NCBI RefSeq assembly: GCF_001269905.1
Contig: NZ_LHVK01000007.1
Span: forward strand, 124,001-188,000
Direction of reading: 5' to 3'
Origin: Pseudomonas corrugata
GTDB taxonomy: Bacteria > Pseudomonadota > Gammaproteobacteria > Pseudomonadales > Pseudomonadaceae
DNA length: 64,000 bases
Part shown: in pieces, positions 12,648-26,165 of the stretch
How positions within the stretch are numbered: the stretch's first letter is position 1
Layout of the letters: every line of letters begins with the position of its first letter
The notes under the pieces: generated by a model
What the model was told of the DNA's origin: nothing
Databases searched by the model: none
Seen by the model: only the letters and a program-made list of their open reading frames with translations
Program-made: the position numbers and the translations under genes

Positions 12648-14018
12648 ATGAGCACACCTCGTGAAACCATCGCCGCCGTTGCCACCGCCCAAGGTCGAGG
12701 CGGTGTTGGCATCGTTCGCGTTTCGGGACCCTTGGCCAGTGTCGCGGCCAAGGCCATCAGCGGTCGTGAGCTCAAGCCGCGGTTTGCTCACTACGGCCCA
12801 TTCTTCAGCGATGACCGACAAGTGCTGGACGAAGGCCTGGCTCTATATTTCCCGGGACCAAATTCATTCACAGGTGAAGACGTGCTGGAATTGCAGGGGC
12901 ACGGCGGGCCAATCGTGCTGGACATGCTGCTCAAGCGCTGTCTGGAACTCGGTTGTCGCTTGGCCCGGCCGGGTGAATTCAGCGAAAGGGCTTTCCTCAA
13001 CGACAAACTCGACCTGGCCCAGGCCGAAGCGATCGCCGATCTGATCGAAGCCAGTTCGGCACAGGCTGCACGCAATGCCCTGCGTTCCTTGCAGGGTGCG
13101 TTCTCCCAGCGCGTGCATGGCCTGACCGAACAACTGATCGGCCTGCGAATCTACGTCGAGGCCGCCATCGACTTTCCCGAAGAAGAAATTGACTTCCTTG
13201 CCGATGGCCACGTGCTAAGCCAGCTCGACAAAGTGCGTGAGGAGTTATCCACAGTACTGCGGGAAGCGGGACAAGGTGCCTTGTTGCGCGACGGTATGAC
13301 GGTGGTGATCGCCGGGCGACCGAATGCCGGCAAATCCAGCCTCCTCAATGCACTCGCAGGCCGTGAAGCTGCGATCGTTACGGAGATCGCCGGCACTACC
13401 CGGGACATCCTGCGTGAACATATCCACATCGATGGCATGCCCTTGCATGTTGTGGATACCGCCGGGTTGCGCGATACCGATGACCAGGTGGAAAAGATCG
13501 GCGTTGAACGGGCGCTGAAGGCCATTGGCGAGGCCGATCGCGTGTTGCTGATGGTTGATGCGACTGCACCGGAAGCGGATGATCCTTTCGCTTTGTGGCC
13601 TGAGTTCCTCGAAGTACGGCCGGACCCGGCGAAAGTCACGTTGATCCGTAACAAAGCCGACCTGACAGGCGAGGCGATAGCCCTTGAGGTCAGCGCTGAC
13701 GGCCACGTGACCATCAGTCTGAGTGCAAAAGACGCTGGGCTGGGCCTGGAACTGCTGCGTGAACACCTCAAGGCTTGCATGGGCTATGAGCAAACCTCGG
13801 AAAGCAGCTTCAGCGCCCGGCGTCGTCACCTCGAAGCCTTGCGCCATGCGAGCGCCGCGCTGGAACACGGTCGCGAACAGCTTACGCTGGCGGGTGCCGG
13901 AGAATTGCTGGCCGAAGATTTGCGCCACGCCCAGCAGTTCCTGGGAGAAATTACCGGTGCCTTCAGTTCCGATGACCTGTTGGGACGGATTTTCTCCAGC
14001 TTTTGCATCGGTAAGTAA
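12648..14018 (+). CDS. mnmE: tRNA modification GTPase MnmE (TrmE)
   Basis: 456 residues. With MnmG it makes the 5-carboxymethylaminomethyl group on U34 of certain tRNAs. The N-terminal domain starts [26 protein letters not shown]. The G domain has GRPNAGKSS (223-231), the TTRD switch, [10 protein letters not shown] and NKADL, and the protein ends in the required C-terminal CIGK (Cys 453). ATG 12648 is chosen because it gives the family N-terminus; a TTG 18 bp upstream is unlikely. A DnaA box lies inside at 13245-13253. Confidence 0.98.
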   Translation: MSTPRETIAAVATAQGRGGVGIVRVSGPLASVAAKAISGRELKPRFAHYGPFFSDDRQVLDEGLALYFPGPNSFTGEDVLELQGHGGPIVLDMLLKRCLELGCRLARPGEFSERAFLNDKLDLAQAEAIADLIEASSAQAARNALRSLQGAFSQRVHGLTEQLIGLRIYVEAAIDFPEEEIDFLADGHVLSQLDKVREELSTVLREAGQGALLRDGMTVVIAGRPNAGKSSLLNALAGREAAIVTEIAGTTRDILREHIHIDGMPLHVVDTAGLRDTDDQVEKIGVERALKAIGEADRVLLMVDATAPEADDPFALWPEFLEVRPDPAKVTLIRNKADLTGEAIALEVSADGHVTISLSAKDAGLGLELLREHLKACMGYEQTSESSFSARRRHLEALRHASAALEHGREQLTLAGAGELLAEDLRHAQQFLGEITGAFSSDDLLGRIFSSFCIGK

Positions 14019-14144
14019 GTTTTCCTTCAAGCGGGCTGCACATTGCGTTCCTTGTGGCCCGACTTCCCTCCCTCCCTTCCCTCGATTGCCCTTTATGGCG
14101 GCTCGCCCGCGGGTGTATCTGCAATTCTGCTTGGGGTTAAGCCC

Positions 14145-14419
14145 TGTGGGTAACTGTCGCTGAGCTCAGTTGATAAACCCCCTTGGAAACTGGACATAAT
14201 CCGCTCTGTGGATAAGCACCCACTTAATCCACAGGCTTACACCGGTTATCCAAGCCCCTCAGTGCCAGATGACCACAGGGTTCAGAATCTCTGTACACAT
14301 TGAAAATAAAGGCCTGTAGCTGTTTATCCACAGAAAGGGAGGGCAGTAAGAATAAACATAAAAACAAAGGTTTTATAAATTTCTTTCTTTTTTATTTTTT
14401 TAACCGCGAGTTCTCCACA
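14145..14419. other. Second origin-like region (mnmE-mnmG gap)
   Basis: The 534-bp gap 14019-14552 has no gene but carries consensus DnaA boxes at 14207-14215 (reverse) and 14324-14332. One-mismatch boxes lie at 14145-14153, 14225-14233 and 14411-14419, and a weaker TTATCCAAG at 14246-14254. The AT-rich tract 14341-14403 is the lowest-GC stretch nearby. The architecture mirrors oriC, and a second origin near gidA (mnmG) is described for P. putida and P. aeruginosa. A TATACT -10-like element at 14467-14472 may serve mnmG. Confidence 0.75.
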
Positions 14420-14552
14420 GCTGGTTAAATTTTGTGCAAAGGGTTCTTTAGGAAAGGGGAAGTCCCTATACTTGCCGACCTGGTCCAGAAAACGTTCGGG
14501 CCAGACTCATAACCTATTTCCGAATTACCTGAATTAAGCAGGCACGAGGTGC

Positions 14553-16448
14553 GTGGTGGATTTCCCTTCCCGTTTTGAAGTGATCGTCATCGGCGGCGGT
14601 CATGCCGGTACCGAGGCAGCACTTGCATCAGCACGCATGGGTGTAAAGACCCTGCTGTTGACGCATAACGTGGAAACCCTCGGTGCCATGAGCTGCAACC
14701 CGGCCATCGGTGGCATCGGCAAAAGTCATCTGGTCAAGGAAATCGACGCCCTCGGCGGTGCGATGGCCATGGCTACCGATAAAGGTGGTATCCAGTTTCG
14801 CGTATTGAACAGCCGCAAAGGCCCCGCCGTACGAGCCACTCGTGCCCAGGCCGACCGGGTCCTGTACAAGGCGGCTGTCCGCGAAATCCTGGAGAACCAG
14901 CCGAACCTGTGGATATTTCAACAAGCGGCCGATGACCTGATCGTCGAACAAGACCAGGTCCGCGGTGTCGCCACCCAGATGGGCCTGCGTTTCTTCGCTG
15001 ATGCCGTGGTGTTGACCACCGGGACCTTTCTCGGTGGACTTATCCACATAGGAATGCAGAACTATTCCGGCGGTCGCGCGGGTGATCCGCCGTCGATTGC
15101 CCTGGCTCAGCGTCTGCGTGAGTTGCCACTGCGCGTTGGCCGCCTGAAAACCGGTACGCCACCACGGATTGACGGGCGGTCTGTGGATTTCTCGGTCATG
15201 ACCGAACAACCGGGTGATACGCCGATCCCGGTGATGTCCTTCATGGGGTCGAAAGAGCAGCACCCGCAACAGGTGAGCTGCTGGATTACCCACACCAATG
15301 CCCGCACCCACGAGATCATTGCCGCCAACCTGGATCGCTCGCCGATGTATTCAGGCGTGATCGAAGGCGTCGGCCCACGTTATTGCCCGTCGATCGAAGA
15401 CAAGATCCATCGCTTTGCCGACAAGGAAAGCCACCAGGTCTTCATCGAACCGGAAGGCCTGACCACCCACGAGCTTTACCCCAACGGGATCTCGACGTCC
15501 CTGCCGTTCGACGTGCAACTGCAGATCGTGCAGTCGATCCGCGGCATGGAAAACGCGCACATCGTTCGTCCGGGCTACGCCATCGAATACGACTACTTCG
15601 ATCCGCGTGACCTGAAGTACAGCCTGGAAACCAAGGTCATCGGCGGCCTGTTCTTTGCCGGGCAAATCAACGGCACCACCGGCTACGAAGAAGCCGGAGC
15701 CCAGGGTTTGCTGGCCGGGACCAACGCGGCGTTGCGTGCCCAGGGCAAGGACAGCTGGTGCCCGCGTCGCGACGAAGCGTACATCGGTGTGTTGGTGGAC
15801 GATCTGATCACCCTGGGCACCCAGGAACCGTATCGGATGTTTACCTCCCGCGCGGAATATCGCCTGATCCTGCGCGAAGACAACGCCGATCTGCGCCTGA
15901 CCGAGAAAGGCCGCGAGCTGGGACTGGTGGATGACGTGCGTTGGGCCGCGTTCTGCAAGAAGCGCGAAGGGATCGAACTGGAAGAACAGCGGCTGAAAAG
16001 CACCTGGGTTCGTCCCGGTACCGAACAGGGAGATGCCATCGCGACGAAGTTCGGCACTCCGCTGACGCATGAATACAACCTGCTCAACCTCTTGAGCCGG
16101 CCGGAAATCGATTACGCCGGGCTGGTGGAAGTGACCGGCCAGGGCGCGGACGATCCACAGGTCGCCGAACAAGTCGAGATCAAGACCAAGTACGCCGGGT
16201 ACATCGACCGCCAGCAGGATGAAATCGCTCGTCTGCGCGCTAGTGAGGACACGAAACTGCCTGTGGATATCGATTACACAGTCATTTCCGGCTTGTCGAA
16301 GGAAATCCAGAGCAAACTGGGTACGACCCGGCCGGAAACCCTGGGACAGGCGTCGCGTATCCCTGGCGTAACTCCTGCGGCGATTTCCCTGTTGATGATT
16401 CATTTGAAAAAACGCGGCGCGGGCCGTCAGTTGGAGCAAAGCGCTTGA
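14553..16448 (+). CDS. mnmG: tRNA uridine-5-carboxymethylaminomethyl modification enzyme MnmG (GidA)
   Basis: 631 residues, full length. An FAD enzyme and partner of MnmE. The dinucleotide-binding motif is [14 protein letters not shown] (about 12-25), and the GidA signatures [11 protein letters not shown] and [16 protein letters not shown] are present. The start is one of two adjacent GTG codons (14553, 14556) after GGCACGAGG. Its last bases TTGA overlap the TTG start of rsmG, indicating translational coupling. Several DnaA boxes, including 15040-15048, lie in the coding sequence. Confidence 0.98.
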   Translation: MVDFPSRFEVIVIGGGHAGTEAALASARMGVKTLLLTHNVETLGAMSCNPAIGGIGKSHLVKEIDALGGAMAMATDKGGIQFRVLNSRKGPAVRATRAQADRVLYKAAVREILENQPNLWIFQQAADDLIVEQDQVRGVATQMGLRFFADAVVLTTGTFLGGLIHIGMQNYSGGRAGDPPSIALAQRLRELPLRVGRLKTGTPPRIDGRSVDFSVMTEQPGDTPIPVMSFMGSKEQHPQQVSCWITHTNARTHEIIAANLDRSPMYSGVIEGVGPRYCPSIEDKIHRFADKESHQVFIEPEGLTTHELYPNGISTSLPFDVQLQIVQSIRGMENAHIVRPGYAIEYDYFDPRDLKYSLETKVIGGLFFAGQINGTTGYEEAGAQGLLAGTNAALRAQGKDSWCPRRDEAYIGVLVDDLITLGTQEPYRMFTSRAEYRLILREDNADLRLTEKGRELGLVDDVRWAAFCKKREGIELEEQRLKSTWVRPGTEQGDAIATKFGTPLTHEYNLLNLLSRPEIDYAGLVEVTGQGADDPQVAEQVEIKTKYAGYIDRQQDEIARLRASEDTKLPVDIDYTVISGLSKEIQSKLGTTRPETLGQASRIPGVTPAAISLLMIHLKKRGAGRQLEQSA

Positions 16449-17089
16449 GTTCGATGGTCACCTCGCAACACGCCGAAGAATTATCCACAGGTGCCAAGCA
16501 GCTCGGGGTCAGCCTGAGCGAAAGCCAGCACGCGCAACTGCTGGGTTATCTGGCGTTGTTGATCAAATGGAACAAGGCCTACAACCTGACTGCCGTACGC
16601 GATCCGGACGAAATGGTGTCGAGGCACTTGCTCGACAGCCTCAGCGTGATGTCTTTCATCGAAAACGGTCGCTGGCTCGATGTGGGCAGCGGCGGTGGCA
16701 TGCCCGGCATCCCGCTGGCGATCCTGTTTCCGGACTCGCAAGTGACCTGCCTGGACAGCAACGGCAAGAAAACCCGCTTTCTGACCCAAGTCAAACTCGA
16801 GCTCAAGCTGGATAACCTGCAAGTTATCCACAGCCGGGTCGAAGCGTTCCAACCTGCACAGCCGTTCAACGGGATCATCTCCCGGGCCTTCAGCAGCATG
16901 GAGAATTTCAGCAACTGGACGCGCCACCTGGGCGACGTCGAAACACGCTGGCTGGCAATGAAGGGCGTCCATCCGGCCGATGAGCTGGTAGCATTGCCAT
17001 CGGATTTCCACCTCGATAGCGAACACGCCCTGGCCGTACCCGGTTGCCAAGGCCAACGCCATCTGCTGATACTGCGCCGCACGGCATGA
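16445..17089 (+). CDS. rsmG: 16S rRNA (guanine-N7) methyltransferase RsmG (GidB)
   Basis: 214 residues. It methylates G527 of 16S rRNA using S-adenosylmethionine; loss gives low-level streptomycin resistance in other bacteria. The SAM-binding loop [16 protein letters not shown] and the acidic LDSNGKK strand are clear. The TTG start at 16445 overlaps the mnmG stop by 4 bp; ATG 16454 is the alternative, three codons later. Consensus DnaA boxes at 16481-16489 and 16824-16832 are embedded. Confidence 0.97.
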   Translation: MSSMVTSQHAEELSTGAKQLGVSLSESQHAQLLGYLALLIKWNKAYNLTAVRDPDEMVSRHLLDSLSVMSFIENGRWLDVGSGGGMPGIPLAILFPDSQVTCLDSNGKKTRFLTQVKLELKLDNLQVIHSRVEAFQPAQPFNGIISRAFSSMENFSNWTRHLGDVETRWLAMKGVHPADELVALPSDFHLDSEHALAVPGCQGQRHLLILRRTA

Positions 17090-17107
17090 TTGGGAACACA
17101 AGCAAGA

Positions 17108-17905
17108 ATGGCTAAGGTATTCGCGATAGCGAACCAGAAGGGTGGTGTGGGCAAGACCACCACCTGCATCAACCTCGCAGCATCCCTGGTCGCGACCAAG
17201 CGCCGGGTGCTGTTGATCGACCTTGATCCACAGGGCAACGCCACCATGGGTAGCGGTGTGGATAAACATGGCCTGGAAAACTCCATCTACGACGTCCTGA
17301 TCGGTGAATGCGATCTGGGCCAGGCCATGCATTTCTCCGAACACGGCGGTTATCAACTGCTGCCGGCCAACCGTGACCTGACGGCAGCCGAAGTGGTGCT
17401 GCTGGAAATGCAGATGAAGGAAAGCCGTCTGCGCAGCGCACTGGCGCCGATCCGGGAGAACTACGATTACATCCTGATCGACTGTCCGCCGTCGCTGTCG
17501 ATGCTGACCCTCAACGCCCTGGTGGCCGCCGATGGGGTCATTATCCCCATGCAGTGCGAGTACTTTGCCCTGGAAGGGTTGAGCGACCTTGTGGATAACA
17601 TCAAACGCATCTCCGAACTGCTGAATCCGGACCTGAAAGTCGAAGGCCTGTTGCGGACCATGTACGACCCGCGCCTGAGCCTGATGAACGACGTATCGGT
17701 CCAGCTCAAGGAGCACTTTGGCGAGCAGCTCTATGACACGGTCATTCCGCGTAACATCCGGTTGGCCGAAGCACCGAGTTACGGCATGCCTGCCCTGGCC
17801 TACGACAAACAATCCCGTGGTGCACTGGCTTACCTGGCCCTGGCGGGCGAGATGGTTCGCCGTCAGCGCCGCAACCCACGCACCGCTGCTGCCCAGCCAA
17901 CTTAA
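17108..17905 (+). CDS. parA: Chromosome-partitioning ATPase ParA (Soj)
   Basis: 265 residues. A deviant Walker A ATPase, KGGVGKTT (11-18), with LIDLDPQGNAT and the Walker B region YDYILIDCPPSL. It forms the nucleoid-bound gradient that moves ParB-parS complexes after replication. ATG 17108 is chosen over an upstream frame extension because MAKVFAIANQKGG is the family N-terminus. It follows rsmG by 18 bp and precedes parB by 9 bp. DnaA boxes occur at 17257-17265 and 17590-17598. Confidence 0.98.
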   Translation: MAKVFAIANQKGGVGKTTTCINLAASLVATKRRVLLIDLDPQGNATMGSGVDKHGLENSIYDVLIGECDLGQAMHFSEHGGYQLLPANRDLTAAEVVLLEMQMKESRLRSALAPIRENYDYILIDCPPSLSMLTLNALVAADGVIIPMQCEYFALEGLSDLVDNIKRISELLNPDLKVEGLLRTMYDPRLSLMNDVSVQLKEHFGEQLYDTVIPRNIRLAEAPSYGMPALAYDKQSRGALAYLALAGEMVRRQRRNPRTAAAQPT

Positions 17906-17914
17906 GGAAACCCC

Positions 17915-18787
17915 ATGGCCGTCAAGAAACGTGGTCTCGGACGTGGACTGGATGCGCTGCTCAGCGGTCCCACGGTCAGCGCACTGGAAGAACAGGCCGT
18001 ACAGGCCGACCAGCGTGAGCTGCAACACTTGCCTCTGGACCTGATCCAGCGCGGCAAATACCAGCCACGCCGGGACATGGATCCGCAGGCGCTGGAAGAA
18101 CTGGCCCAGTCGATCAAGGCCCAGGGCGTGATGCAGCCGATTGTGGTTCGTTCGATCGGCAATGGGCGCTTCGAGATCATTGCCGGCGAACGCCGCTGGC
18201 GCGCCAGTCAGCAGGCCGGGCAGGAAACCATTCCGGCGATGGTGCGCGACGTATCGGATGAAACCGCCATCGCCATGGCGCTGATCGAGAACATCCAGCG
18301 TGAAGACCTCAACCCGATCGAGGAAGCGGTCGCCCTGCAGCGTTTGCAACAGGAATTCCAGCTGACTCAACAACAGGTCGCCGAAGCGGTGGGCAAGTCC
18401 CGGGTGACCGTGGCCAACCTGTTGCGCCTGATCGCGTTGCCAGAAGTCATCAAGACCATGCTGTCCCACGGCGACCTGGAGATGGGTCATGCTCGGGCCT
18501 TGCTCGGTTTGCCGGAAAATCAACAGGTTGAAGGGGCGCGACATGTTGTCGCACGAGGCCTGACCGTGCGCCAAACCGAGGCACTGGTTCGTCAATGGCT
18601 GAGCGGTAAACCAACCCCTGTCGAAGCACCGAAACCGGACCCGGATATCGCCCGCCTGGAACAGCGCCTGGCCGAGCGGCTGGGCTCTACGGTGCAGATT
18701 CGCCATGGCAAGAAGGGCAAGGGGCAGTTGGTGATTGGCTACAACTCCCTTGATGAGCTACAGGGCGTCCTTGCGCACATTCGCTGA
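17915..18787 (+). CDS. parB: Chromosome-partitioning protein ParB (Spo0J)
   Basis: 290 residues. The N-terminus is basic (KKRGLGRGLDALLSG), followed by the CTPase/ParB domain with ENIQREDLNPIEEA and the GERRWRA box, a helix-turn-helix (TQQQVAEAVGKSRVTVANLLRL) and a C-terminal dimerisation domain (about 245-290). It loads at parS; candidate sites are at 5786, 6416 and 56620. AAGGAAACC before ATG 17915 is a good ribosome site. Confidence 0.98.
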   Translation: MAVKKRGLGRGLDALLSGPTVSALEEQAVQADQRELQHLPLDLIQRGKYQPRRDMDPQALEELAQSIKAQGVMQPIVVRSIGNGRFEIIAGERRWRASQQAGQETIPAMVRDVSDETAIAMALIENIQREDLNPIEEAVALQRLQQEFQLTQQQVAEAVGKSRVTVANLLRLIALPEVIKTMLSHGDLEMGHARALLGLPENQQVEGARHVVARGLTVRQTEALVRQWLSGKPTPVEAPKPDPDIARLEQRLAERLGSTVQIRHGKKGKGQLVIGYNSLDELQGVLAHIR

Positions 18788-18832
18788 AACAATTGCTCTT
18801 GTAGCGTGCAGTCGGAAATCACTACCCGGCAG

Positions 18833-18861
18833 TTGAATAGGGGCAGAACCGCCCCTATACT
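18833..18861 (+). promoter_or_regulatory. Likely promoter of the atp operon
   Basis: TTGAAT (18833-18838), a 17-bp spacer and TATACT (18856-18861), 75 bp before atpI. The spacer contains AGGGGC/GCCCCT, which could form a small hairpin or an operator. Confidence 0.65.
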
Positions 18862-18935
18862 CTGCGCGCATTTTGTCGGCACAAATTATGCCAAGTTATT
18901 GATTTCAGGCAGCCGACCATTGGAGAGCAAAAGCG

Positions 18936-20229
<1,294 letters not shown>

Positions 20230-20253
20230 GGCCAGTCTCGACTAGTCTGATGT

Positions 20254-20275
20254 CCTTCCCGGTCAAACGGGAAGG
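20254..20275 (+). promoter_or_regulatory. Intercistronic hairpin upstream of atpE
   Basis: CCTTCCCG (20254-20261) and CGGGAAGG (20268-20275) form an 8-bp perfect stem with a 6-nt loop and no T-run. It lies in the unusually long atpB-atpE gap (134 bp) and may protect the mRNA of atpE, whose product is needed in about tenfold excess. Confidence 0.6.
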
Positions 20276-20348
20276 GGCCCGAACAGGCCATGATGAAACG
20301 ATTTGTTTTACCGCTTTAAATTAAAAAAACCTAAACCATACGACGTAA

Positions 20349-20621
<273 letters not shown>

Positions 20622-20679
20622 TTACTCGGATGTTTCGAGTAGTTTGGTGTGATGGACAACGTAACTGCGAGGTGTTGGC

Positions 20680-21150
20680 GTGAACATTAATGCGACCCTG
20701 ATTGGCCAGTCCGTTGCGTTCCTGATTTTTGTACTGTTCTGCATGAAGTTCGTATGGCCTCCGGTCATTTCGGCACTGCACGAACGTCAAAAGAAGATCG
20801 CTGATGGTCTGGACGCTGCCAGCCGAGCAGCTCGCGACCTGGAGTTGGCCCAAGAAAAAGTGGGTCAGCAACTGCGCGAAGCGAAAGCTCAGGCAGCTGA
20901 AATCATCGAGCAAGCCAAGAAACGCGGTACCCAGATTGTCGACGAAGCCCGTGAACAGGCCCGTGTCGAAGCTGACCGTGTGAAGGCTCAGGCTCAAGCC
21001 GAGATCGAACAGGAACTGAACAGTGTCAAAGACGCGCTGCGTGCCCAAGTGGGTAGCCTGGCCGTTGGCGGTGCTTCGAAGATCCTGGGTGCCACAATCG
21101 ATCAAAACGCGCACGCAGAGCTGGTTAACCAACTGGCTGCTGAAATCTAA
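20680..21150 (+). CDS. atpF: F0F1 ATP synthase subunit b
   Basis: 156 residues. One N-terminal membrane helix (about 5-25) is followed by a long charged coiled coil (about 30-125), the peripheral stalk that connects F0 with F1. The start is GTG 20680 preceded by [28 protein letters not shown] is the standard N-terminus. Confidence 0.98.
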   Translation: MNINATLIGQSVAFLIFVLFCMKFVWPPVISALHERQKKIADGLDAASRAARDLELAQEKVGQQLREAKAQAAEIIEQAKKRGTQIVDEAREQARVEADRVKAQAQAEIEQELNSVKDALRAQVGSLAVGGASKILGATIDQNAHAELVNQLAAEI

Positions 21151-21162
21151 GCGAGGGCGATC

Positions 21163-21699
21163 ATGGCAGAACTGACCACGTTGGCCCGACCTTACGCTAA
21201 GGCGGCCTTCGAGCACGCTCAGGCCCACCAGCAACTGGCCAATTGGTCAGCCATGCTCGGCCTGGCAGCAGCGGTGTCGCAAGACGACACCATGCAGCGC
21301 GTGCTCAAGGCCCCGCGACTGACGAGCGCAGAAAAGGCCGCCACGTTTATTGACGTGTGCGGCGACAAGTTCGATGCCAAGGCACAGAATTTCATCCATG
21401 TCGTTGCTGAAAACGACCGTCTCCCGCTTCTGCCGGAGATCGCCGCCCTGTTTGACCTGTACAAGGCCGAGCAGGAGAAATCGGTAGACGTGGAAGTCAC
21501 CAGTGCTTTTGCATTGAACCAAGAACAGCAAGACAAACTCGCCAAGGTTCTCAGTGCACGACTCAACCGGGAAGTGCGCCTGCAAGTCGAGGAAGACAAG
21601 TCCCTTATAGGGGGCGTTGTAATCCGCGCCGGCGACCTGGTTATCGATGGCTCGATTCGCGGCAAAATCGCGAAACTTGCCGAAGCATTGAAATCTTGA
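21163..21699 (+). CDS. atpH: F0F1 ATP synthase subunit delta
   Basis: 178 residues. The OSCP/delta family links the b stalk to the top of the alpha3beta3 head. The N-terminal [13 protein letters not shown] and C-terminal [22 protein letters not shown] blocks are family signatures. Spaced 12 bp after atpF. Confidence 0.98.
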   Translation: MAELTTLARPYAKAAFEHAQAHQQLANWSAMLGLAAAVSQDDTMQRVLKAPRLTSAEKAATFIDVCGDKFDAKAQNFIHVVAENDRLPLLPEIAALFDLYKAEQEKSVDVEVTSAFALNQEQQDKLAKVLSARLNREVRLQVEEDKSLIGGVVIRAGDLVIDGSIRGKIAKLAEALKS

Positions 21700-21720
21700 G
21701 TTTGAAGGGGCAGCAGAGCA

Positions 21721-23265
21721 ATGCAGCAACTCAATCCTTCCGAAATAAGTGAAATTATCAAGGGCCGCATCGAAAAGCTCGATGTGACCTCCCAAGCCCG
21801 TAACGAAGGCACTGTCGTCAGCGTATCTGACGGTATCGTGCGGATTCACGGTCTGGCCGACGTCATGTACGGCGAGATGATCGAGTTTCCGGGCGGCGTC
21901 TACGGTATGGCCCTCAACCTGGAGCAAGACTCCGTAGGTGCCGTTGTACTGGGCGCCTACACGACTCTGGCTGAAGGCATGAGCGCCAAGTGCACCGGCC
22001 GCATCCTCGAAGTTCCGGTTGGTAAGGAACTGCTGGGTCGCGTAGTCGACGCACTGGGTAACCCTGTTGACGGCAAAGGTCCGCTGAACAACACCGAGAC
22101 CGACGCGGTCGAGAAAGTTGCTCCAGGCGTGATCTGGCGTAAGTCGGTAGACCAGCCTGTACAGACTGGCTACAAGGCTGTCGATGCCATGATCCCTGTC
22201 GGCCGTGGCCAGCGTGAGCTGATCATCGGCGACCGTCAGATCGGTAAGACCGCTCTGGCGATCGACGCGATCATCAACCAGAAAAACAGCGGCATCTTCT
22301 GCGTATACGTGGCAATCGGTCAGAAGCAATCGACCATCGCCAACGTGGTTCGCAAGCTGGAAGAGAACGGTGCACTGGCTAACACCATCATCGTTGCTGC
22401 CAGTGCTTCCGAATCGGCTGCACTGCAGTTCCTGGCACCGTACTCCGGTTGCACCATGGGCGAATACTTCCGCGACCGCGGTGAAGACGCGCTGATCGTT
22501 TATGACGATCTGTCCAAGCAAGCAGTGGCTTACCGCCAGATTTCCCTGCTGCTGCGCCGTCCGCCAGGACGTGAAGCCTACCCGGGCGACGTGTTCTATC
22601 TCCACTCCCGTCTGCTGGAGCGCGCATCCCGCGTTTCGGAAGAGTACGTAGAGAAGTTCACCAATGGCGCCGTGACTGGCAAGACCGGTTCCCTGACCGC
22701 TCTGCCGATCATCGAAACCCAGGCTGGCGACGTTTCCGCGTTCGTTCCGACCAACGTGATTTCCATCACCGACGGTCAGATCTTCCTGGAATCGGCCATG
22801 TTCAACTCGGGCATCCGTCCTGCTGTGAACGCCGGTGTTTCGGTATCCCGTGTAGGTGGTGCCGCTCAGACCAAGATCATCAAGAAGCTGTCCGGTGGTA
22901 TCCGTACCGCTCTGGCTCAGTACCGTGAACTGGCGGCATTCGCCCAGTTCGCATCTGACCTGGACGAAGCGACCCGTAAGCAACTTGAGCATGGTCAGCG
23001 CGTTACCGAGCTGATGAAGCAGAAGCAATACGCACCGATGTCGATCGCTGACATGGCGCTGTCGCTGTATGCCGCTGAGCGTGGGTTCCTGACTGACATT
23101 GAAATCGCCAAGATCGGCAGCTTCGAACAAGCGCTGATTGCTTTCTTCAACCGCGATCACGCCGATTTGATGGCCAAGATCAACGTGAAGGGTGACTTCA
23201 ATGACGAAATCGACGCTGGCCTCAAAGCCGGTATCGAGAAGTTCAAGGCCACCCAAACCTGGTAA
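21721..23265 (+). CDS. atpA: F0F1 ATP synthase subunit alpha
   Basis: 514 residues. The non-catalytic nucleotide-binding subunit of F1, with the P-loop GDRQIGKT, the family signature [14 protein letters not shown] and the conserved N-terminal delta-binding helix ([18 protein letters not shown]). It is followed by a strong hairpin at 23271-23294. Confidence 0.99.
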   Translation: MQQLNPSEISEIIKGRIEKLDVTSQARNEGTVVSVSDGIVRIHGLADVMYGEMIEFPGGVYGMALNLEQDSVGAVVLGAYTTLAEGMSAKCTGRILEVPVGKELLGRVVDALGNPVDGKGPLNNTETDAVEKVAPGVIWRKSVDQPVQTGYKAVDAMIPVGRGQRELIIGDRQIGKTALAIDAIINQKNSGIFCVYVAIGQKQSTIANVVRKLEENGALANTIIVAASASESAALQFLAPYSGCTMGEYFRDRGEDALIVYDDLSKQAVAYRQISLLLRRPPGREAYPGDVFYLHSRLLERASRVSEEYVEKFTNGAVTGKTGSLTALPIIETQAGDVSAFVPTNVISITDGQIFLESAMFNSGIRPAVNAGVSVSRVGGAAQTKIIKKLSGGIRTALAQYRELAAFAQFASDLDEATRKQLEHGQRVTELMKQKQYAPMSIADMALSLYAAERGFLTDIEIAKIGSFEQALIAFFNRDHADLMAKINVKGDFNDEIDAGLKAGIEKFKATQTW

Positions 23266-23270
23266 GCCGC

Positions 23271-23294
23271 AGCGGGAGCCGCAAGGCTCCCGCT
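23271..23294 (+). promoter_or_regulatory. Intercistronic hairpin between atpA and atpG
   Basis: A perfect 10-bp stem AGCGGGAGCC/GGCTCCCGCT closed by a GCAA (GNRA) tetraloop, with no T-run. It starts 5 bp after the atpA stop and ends 21 bp before atpG. It probably sets mRNA stability or processing rather than termination. Confidence 0.65.
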
Positions 23295-23315
23295 TGCTAA
23301 CCTGATAGGTGTTAC

Positions 23316-24176
23316 ATGGCAGGCGCAAAAGAGATTCGCAGTAAGATTGCGAGCATCAAAAGCACGCAAAAGATTACCAGCGCCATGGAAAAAGTGGCGG
23401 TCAGCAAAATGCGCAAGGCACAAATGCGCATGGCTGCTAGCCGTCCTTATGCGGAGCGCATCCGCCAGGTGATTGGTCATCTGGCCAACGCCAACCCGGA
23501 ATATCGCCACCCGTTCATGATCGACCGCGCCATCAAGCGCGTCGGTTACGTTGTGGTGAGCAGTGACCGTGGTCTGTGCGGTGGCTTGAACACCAACCTG
23601 TTCAAGGCCCTGGTCAAGGACATGGCGGTAAACCGCGAACAAGGCGTCGAGATCGATCTGTGCGTGGTAGGTAGCAAGGGTGCGGCTTTCTTCCGCAACT
23701 TCGGCGGTAACGTCGTCGCCGCTATCAGCCACCTGGGTGAAGAGCCGTCGATCAATGACCTGATCGGCAGCGTCAAGGTGATGCTGGATGCTTATCTGGA
23801 AGGCCGTATCGACCGCCTGTCCGTGGTATCCAACAAGTTCATCAACACCATGACGCAACAGCCGACCGTGGAGCAGTTGATTCCACTGGTTGCGACCCCG
23901 GAACAGGAACTCAAGCATCACTGGGACTACCTCTACGAACCGGATGCCAAGGAGCTGCTTGACGGCTTGATGGTCCGCTACGTGGAGTCGCAGGTGTACC
24001 AGGCGGTGGTCGAGAACAACGCAGCTGAACAAGCCGCGCGGATGATCGCGATGAAGAACGCTACCGACAACGCCGGTGATTTGATCAGCGATTTGCAGCT
24101 GATCTACAACAAGGCGCGTCAGGCTGCGATCACCCAAGAGATCTCGGAAATCGTCGGCGGCGCTGCCGCGGTTTAA
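23316..24176 (+). CDS. atpG: F0F1 ATP synthase subunit gamma
   Basis: 286 residues. The central rotor shaft. The N-terminal helix [20 protein letters not shown] and the C-terminal signature [22 protein letters not shown] are diagnostic. Full length. Confidence 0.98.
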   Translation: MAGAKEIRSKIASIKSTQKITSAMEKVAVSKMRKAQMRMAASRPYAERIRQVIGHLANANPEYRHPFMIDRAIKRVGYVVVSSDRGLCGGLNTNLFKALVKDMAVNREQGVEIDLCVVGSKGAAFFRNFGGNVVAAISHLGEEPSINDLIGSVKVMLDAYLEGRIDRLSVVSNKFINTMTQQPTVEQLIPLVATPEQELKHHWDYLYEPDAKELLDGLMVRYVESQVYQAVVENNAAEQAARMIAMKNATDNAGDLISDLQLIYNKARQAAITQEISEIVGGAAAV

Positions 24177-25580
<1,404 letters not shown>

Positions 25581-25585
25581 TCCCG

Positions 25586-25603
25586 GCGCCCGGAAACGGG
25601 CGC
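25586..25603 (+). promoter_or_regulatory. Intercistronic hairpin between atpD and atpC
   Basis: GCGCCCG/CGGGCGC, a 7-bp stem with a GAAA (GNRA) tetraloop and no T-run. Same style as the atpA-atpG hairpin. Confidence 0.6.
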
Positions 25604-25625
25604 TAATTTAGGTTGAGGCAATCAG

Positions 25626-26051
25626 ATGGCTATGACAGTCCATTGCGATATCGTCAGTGCGGAAGGGGAAATTTTCTCCGGTCTGGTCGAGTTTGTGGTT
25701 GCGCATGGTGAGCTGGGGGATCTTGGTATCGCCCTGGGGCACGCACCGCTGATCACCAGCTTGAAGCCAGGTCCGATTAGTCTGACCAAGCAGGGCGGGG
25801 AAAAAGAGGTGTTCTACATCTCTGGTGGTTTCCTCGAGGTTCAGCCGAACATGGTCAAGGTCCTTGCCGACACCGTGCAACGTGCTGCCGACCTGGACGA
25901 AGCCTCCGCTCAGGAAGCCGTCAAGGCTGCCGAGAAGGCCCTGCACGAAAAAGGCGCAGACTTCGACTACGGTTCTGCTGCTGCACGTCTGGCCGAGGCC
26001 GCAGCCCAGCTGCGCACCGTCCAGCAGATCCGCAAGAAGTTCGGCGGCTAA
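25626..26051 (+). CDS. atpC: F0F1 ATP synthase subunit epsilon
   Basis: 141 residues. An N-terminal beta-sandwich ([34 protein letters not shown]) and a two-helix C-terminal domain that can inhibit ATPase activity. Last gene of the operon, followed by a classic terminator. Confidence 0.98.
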   Translation: MAMTVHCDIVSAEGEIFSGLVEFVVAHGELGDLGIALGHAPLITSLKPGPISLTKQGGEKEVFYISGGFLEVQPNMVKVLADTVQRAADLDEASAQEAVKAAEKALHEKGADFDYGSAAARLAEAAAQLRTVQQIRKKFGG

Positions 26052-26077
26052 GCCGTCTGCTTTCTGTGCGATTGATT

Positions 26078-26106
26078 AAAAAGGGTAGCCTCGGCTACCC
26101 TTTTTT
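26078..26106 (+). terminator. Rho-independent terminator of the atp operon
   Basis: GGGTAGCC (26083-26090) and GGCTACCC (26093-26100) flanked by an A-run and a T-run of six. Confidence 0.95.
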
Positions 26107-26165
26107 CTTTTCGCGACTCTCATTATCTGGTCGCAGTCATTGACCACCCAGGATTGGTACCAGTC

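Noticed and set aside
16481..18706. 741-codon frame antisense to rsmG, parA and parB
   Set aside because: Spans three certain genes and their gaps; no domain can be recognised.
21247..23328. 693-codon frame antisense to atpH, atpA and atpG
   Set aside because: Shadow of highly conserved ATP synthase genes.
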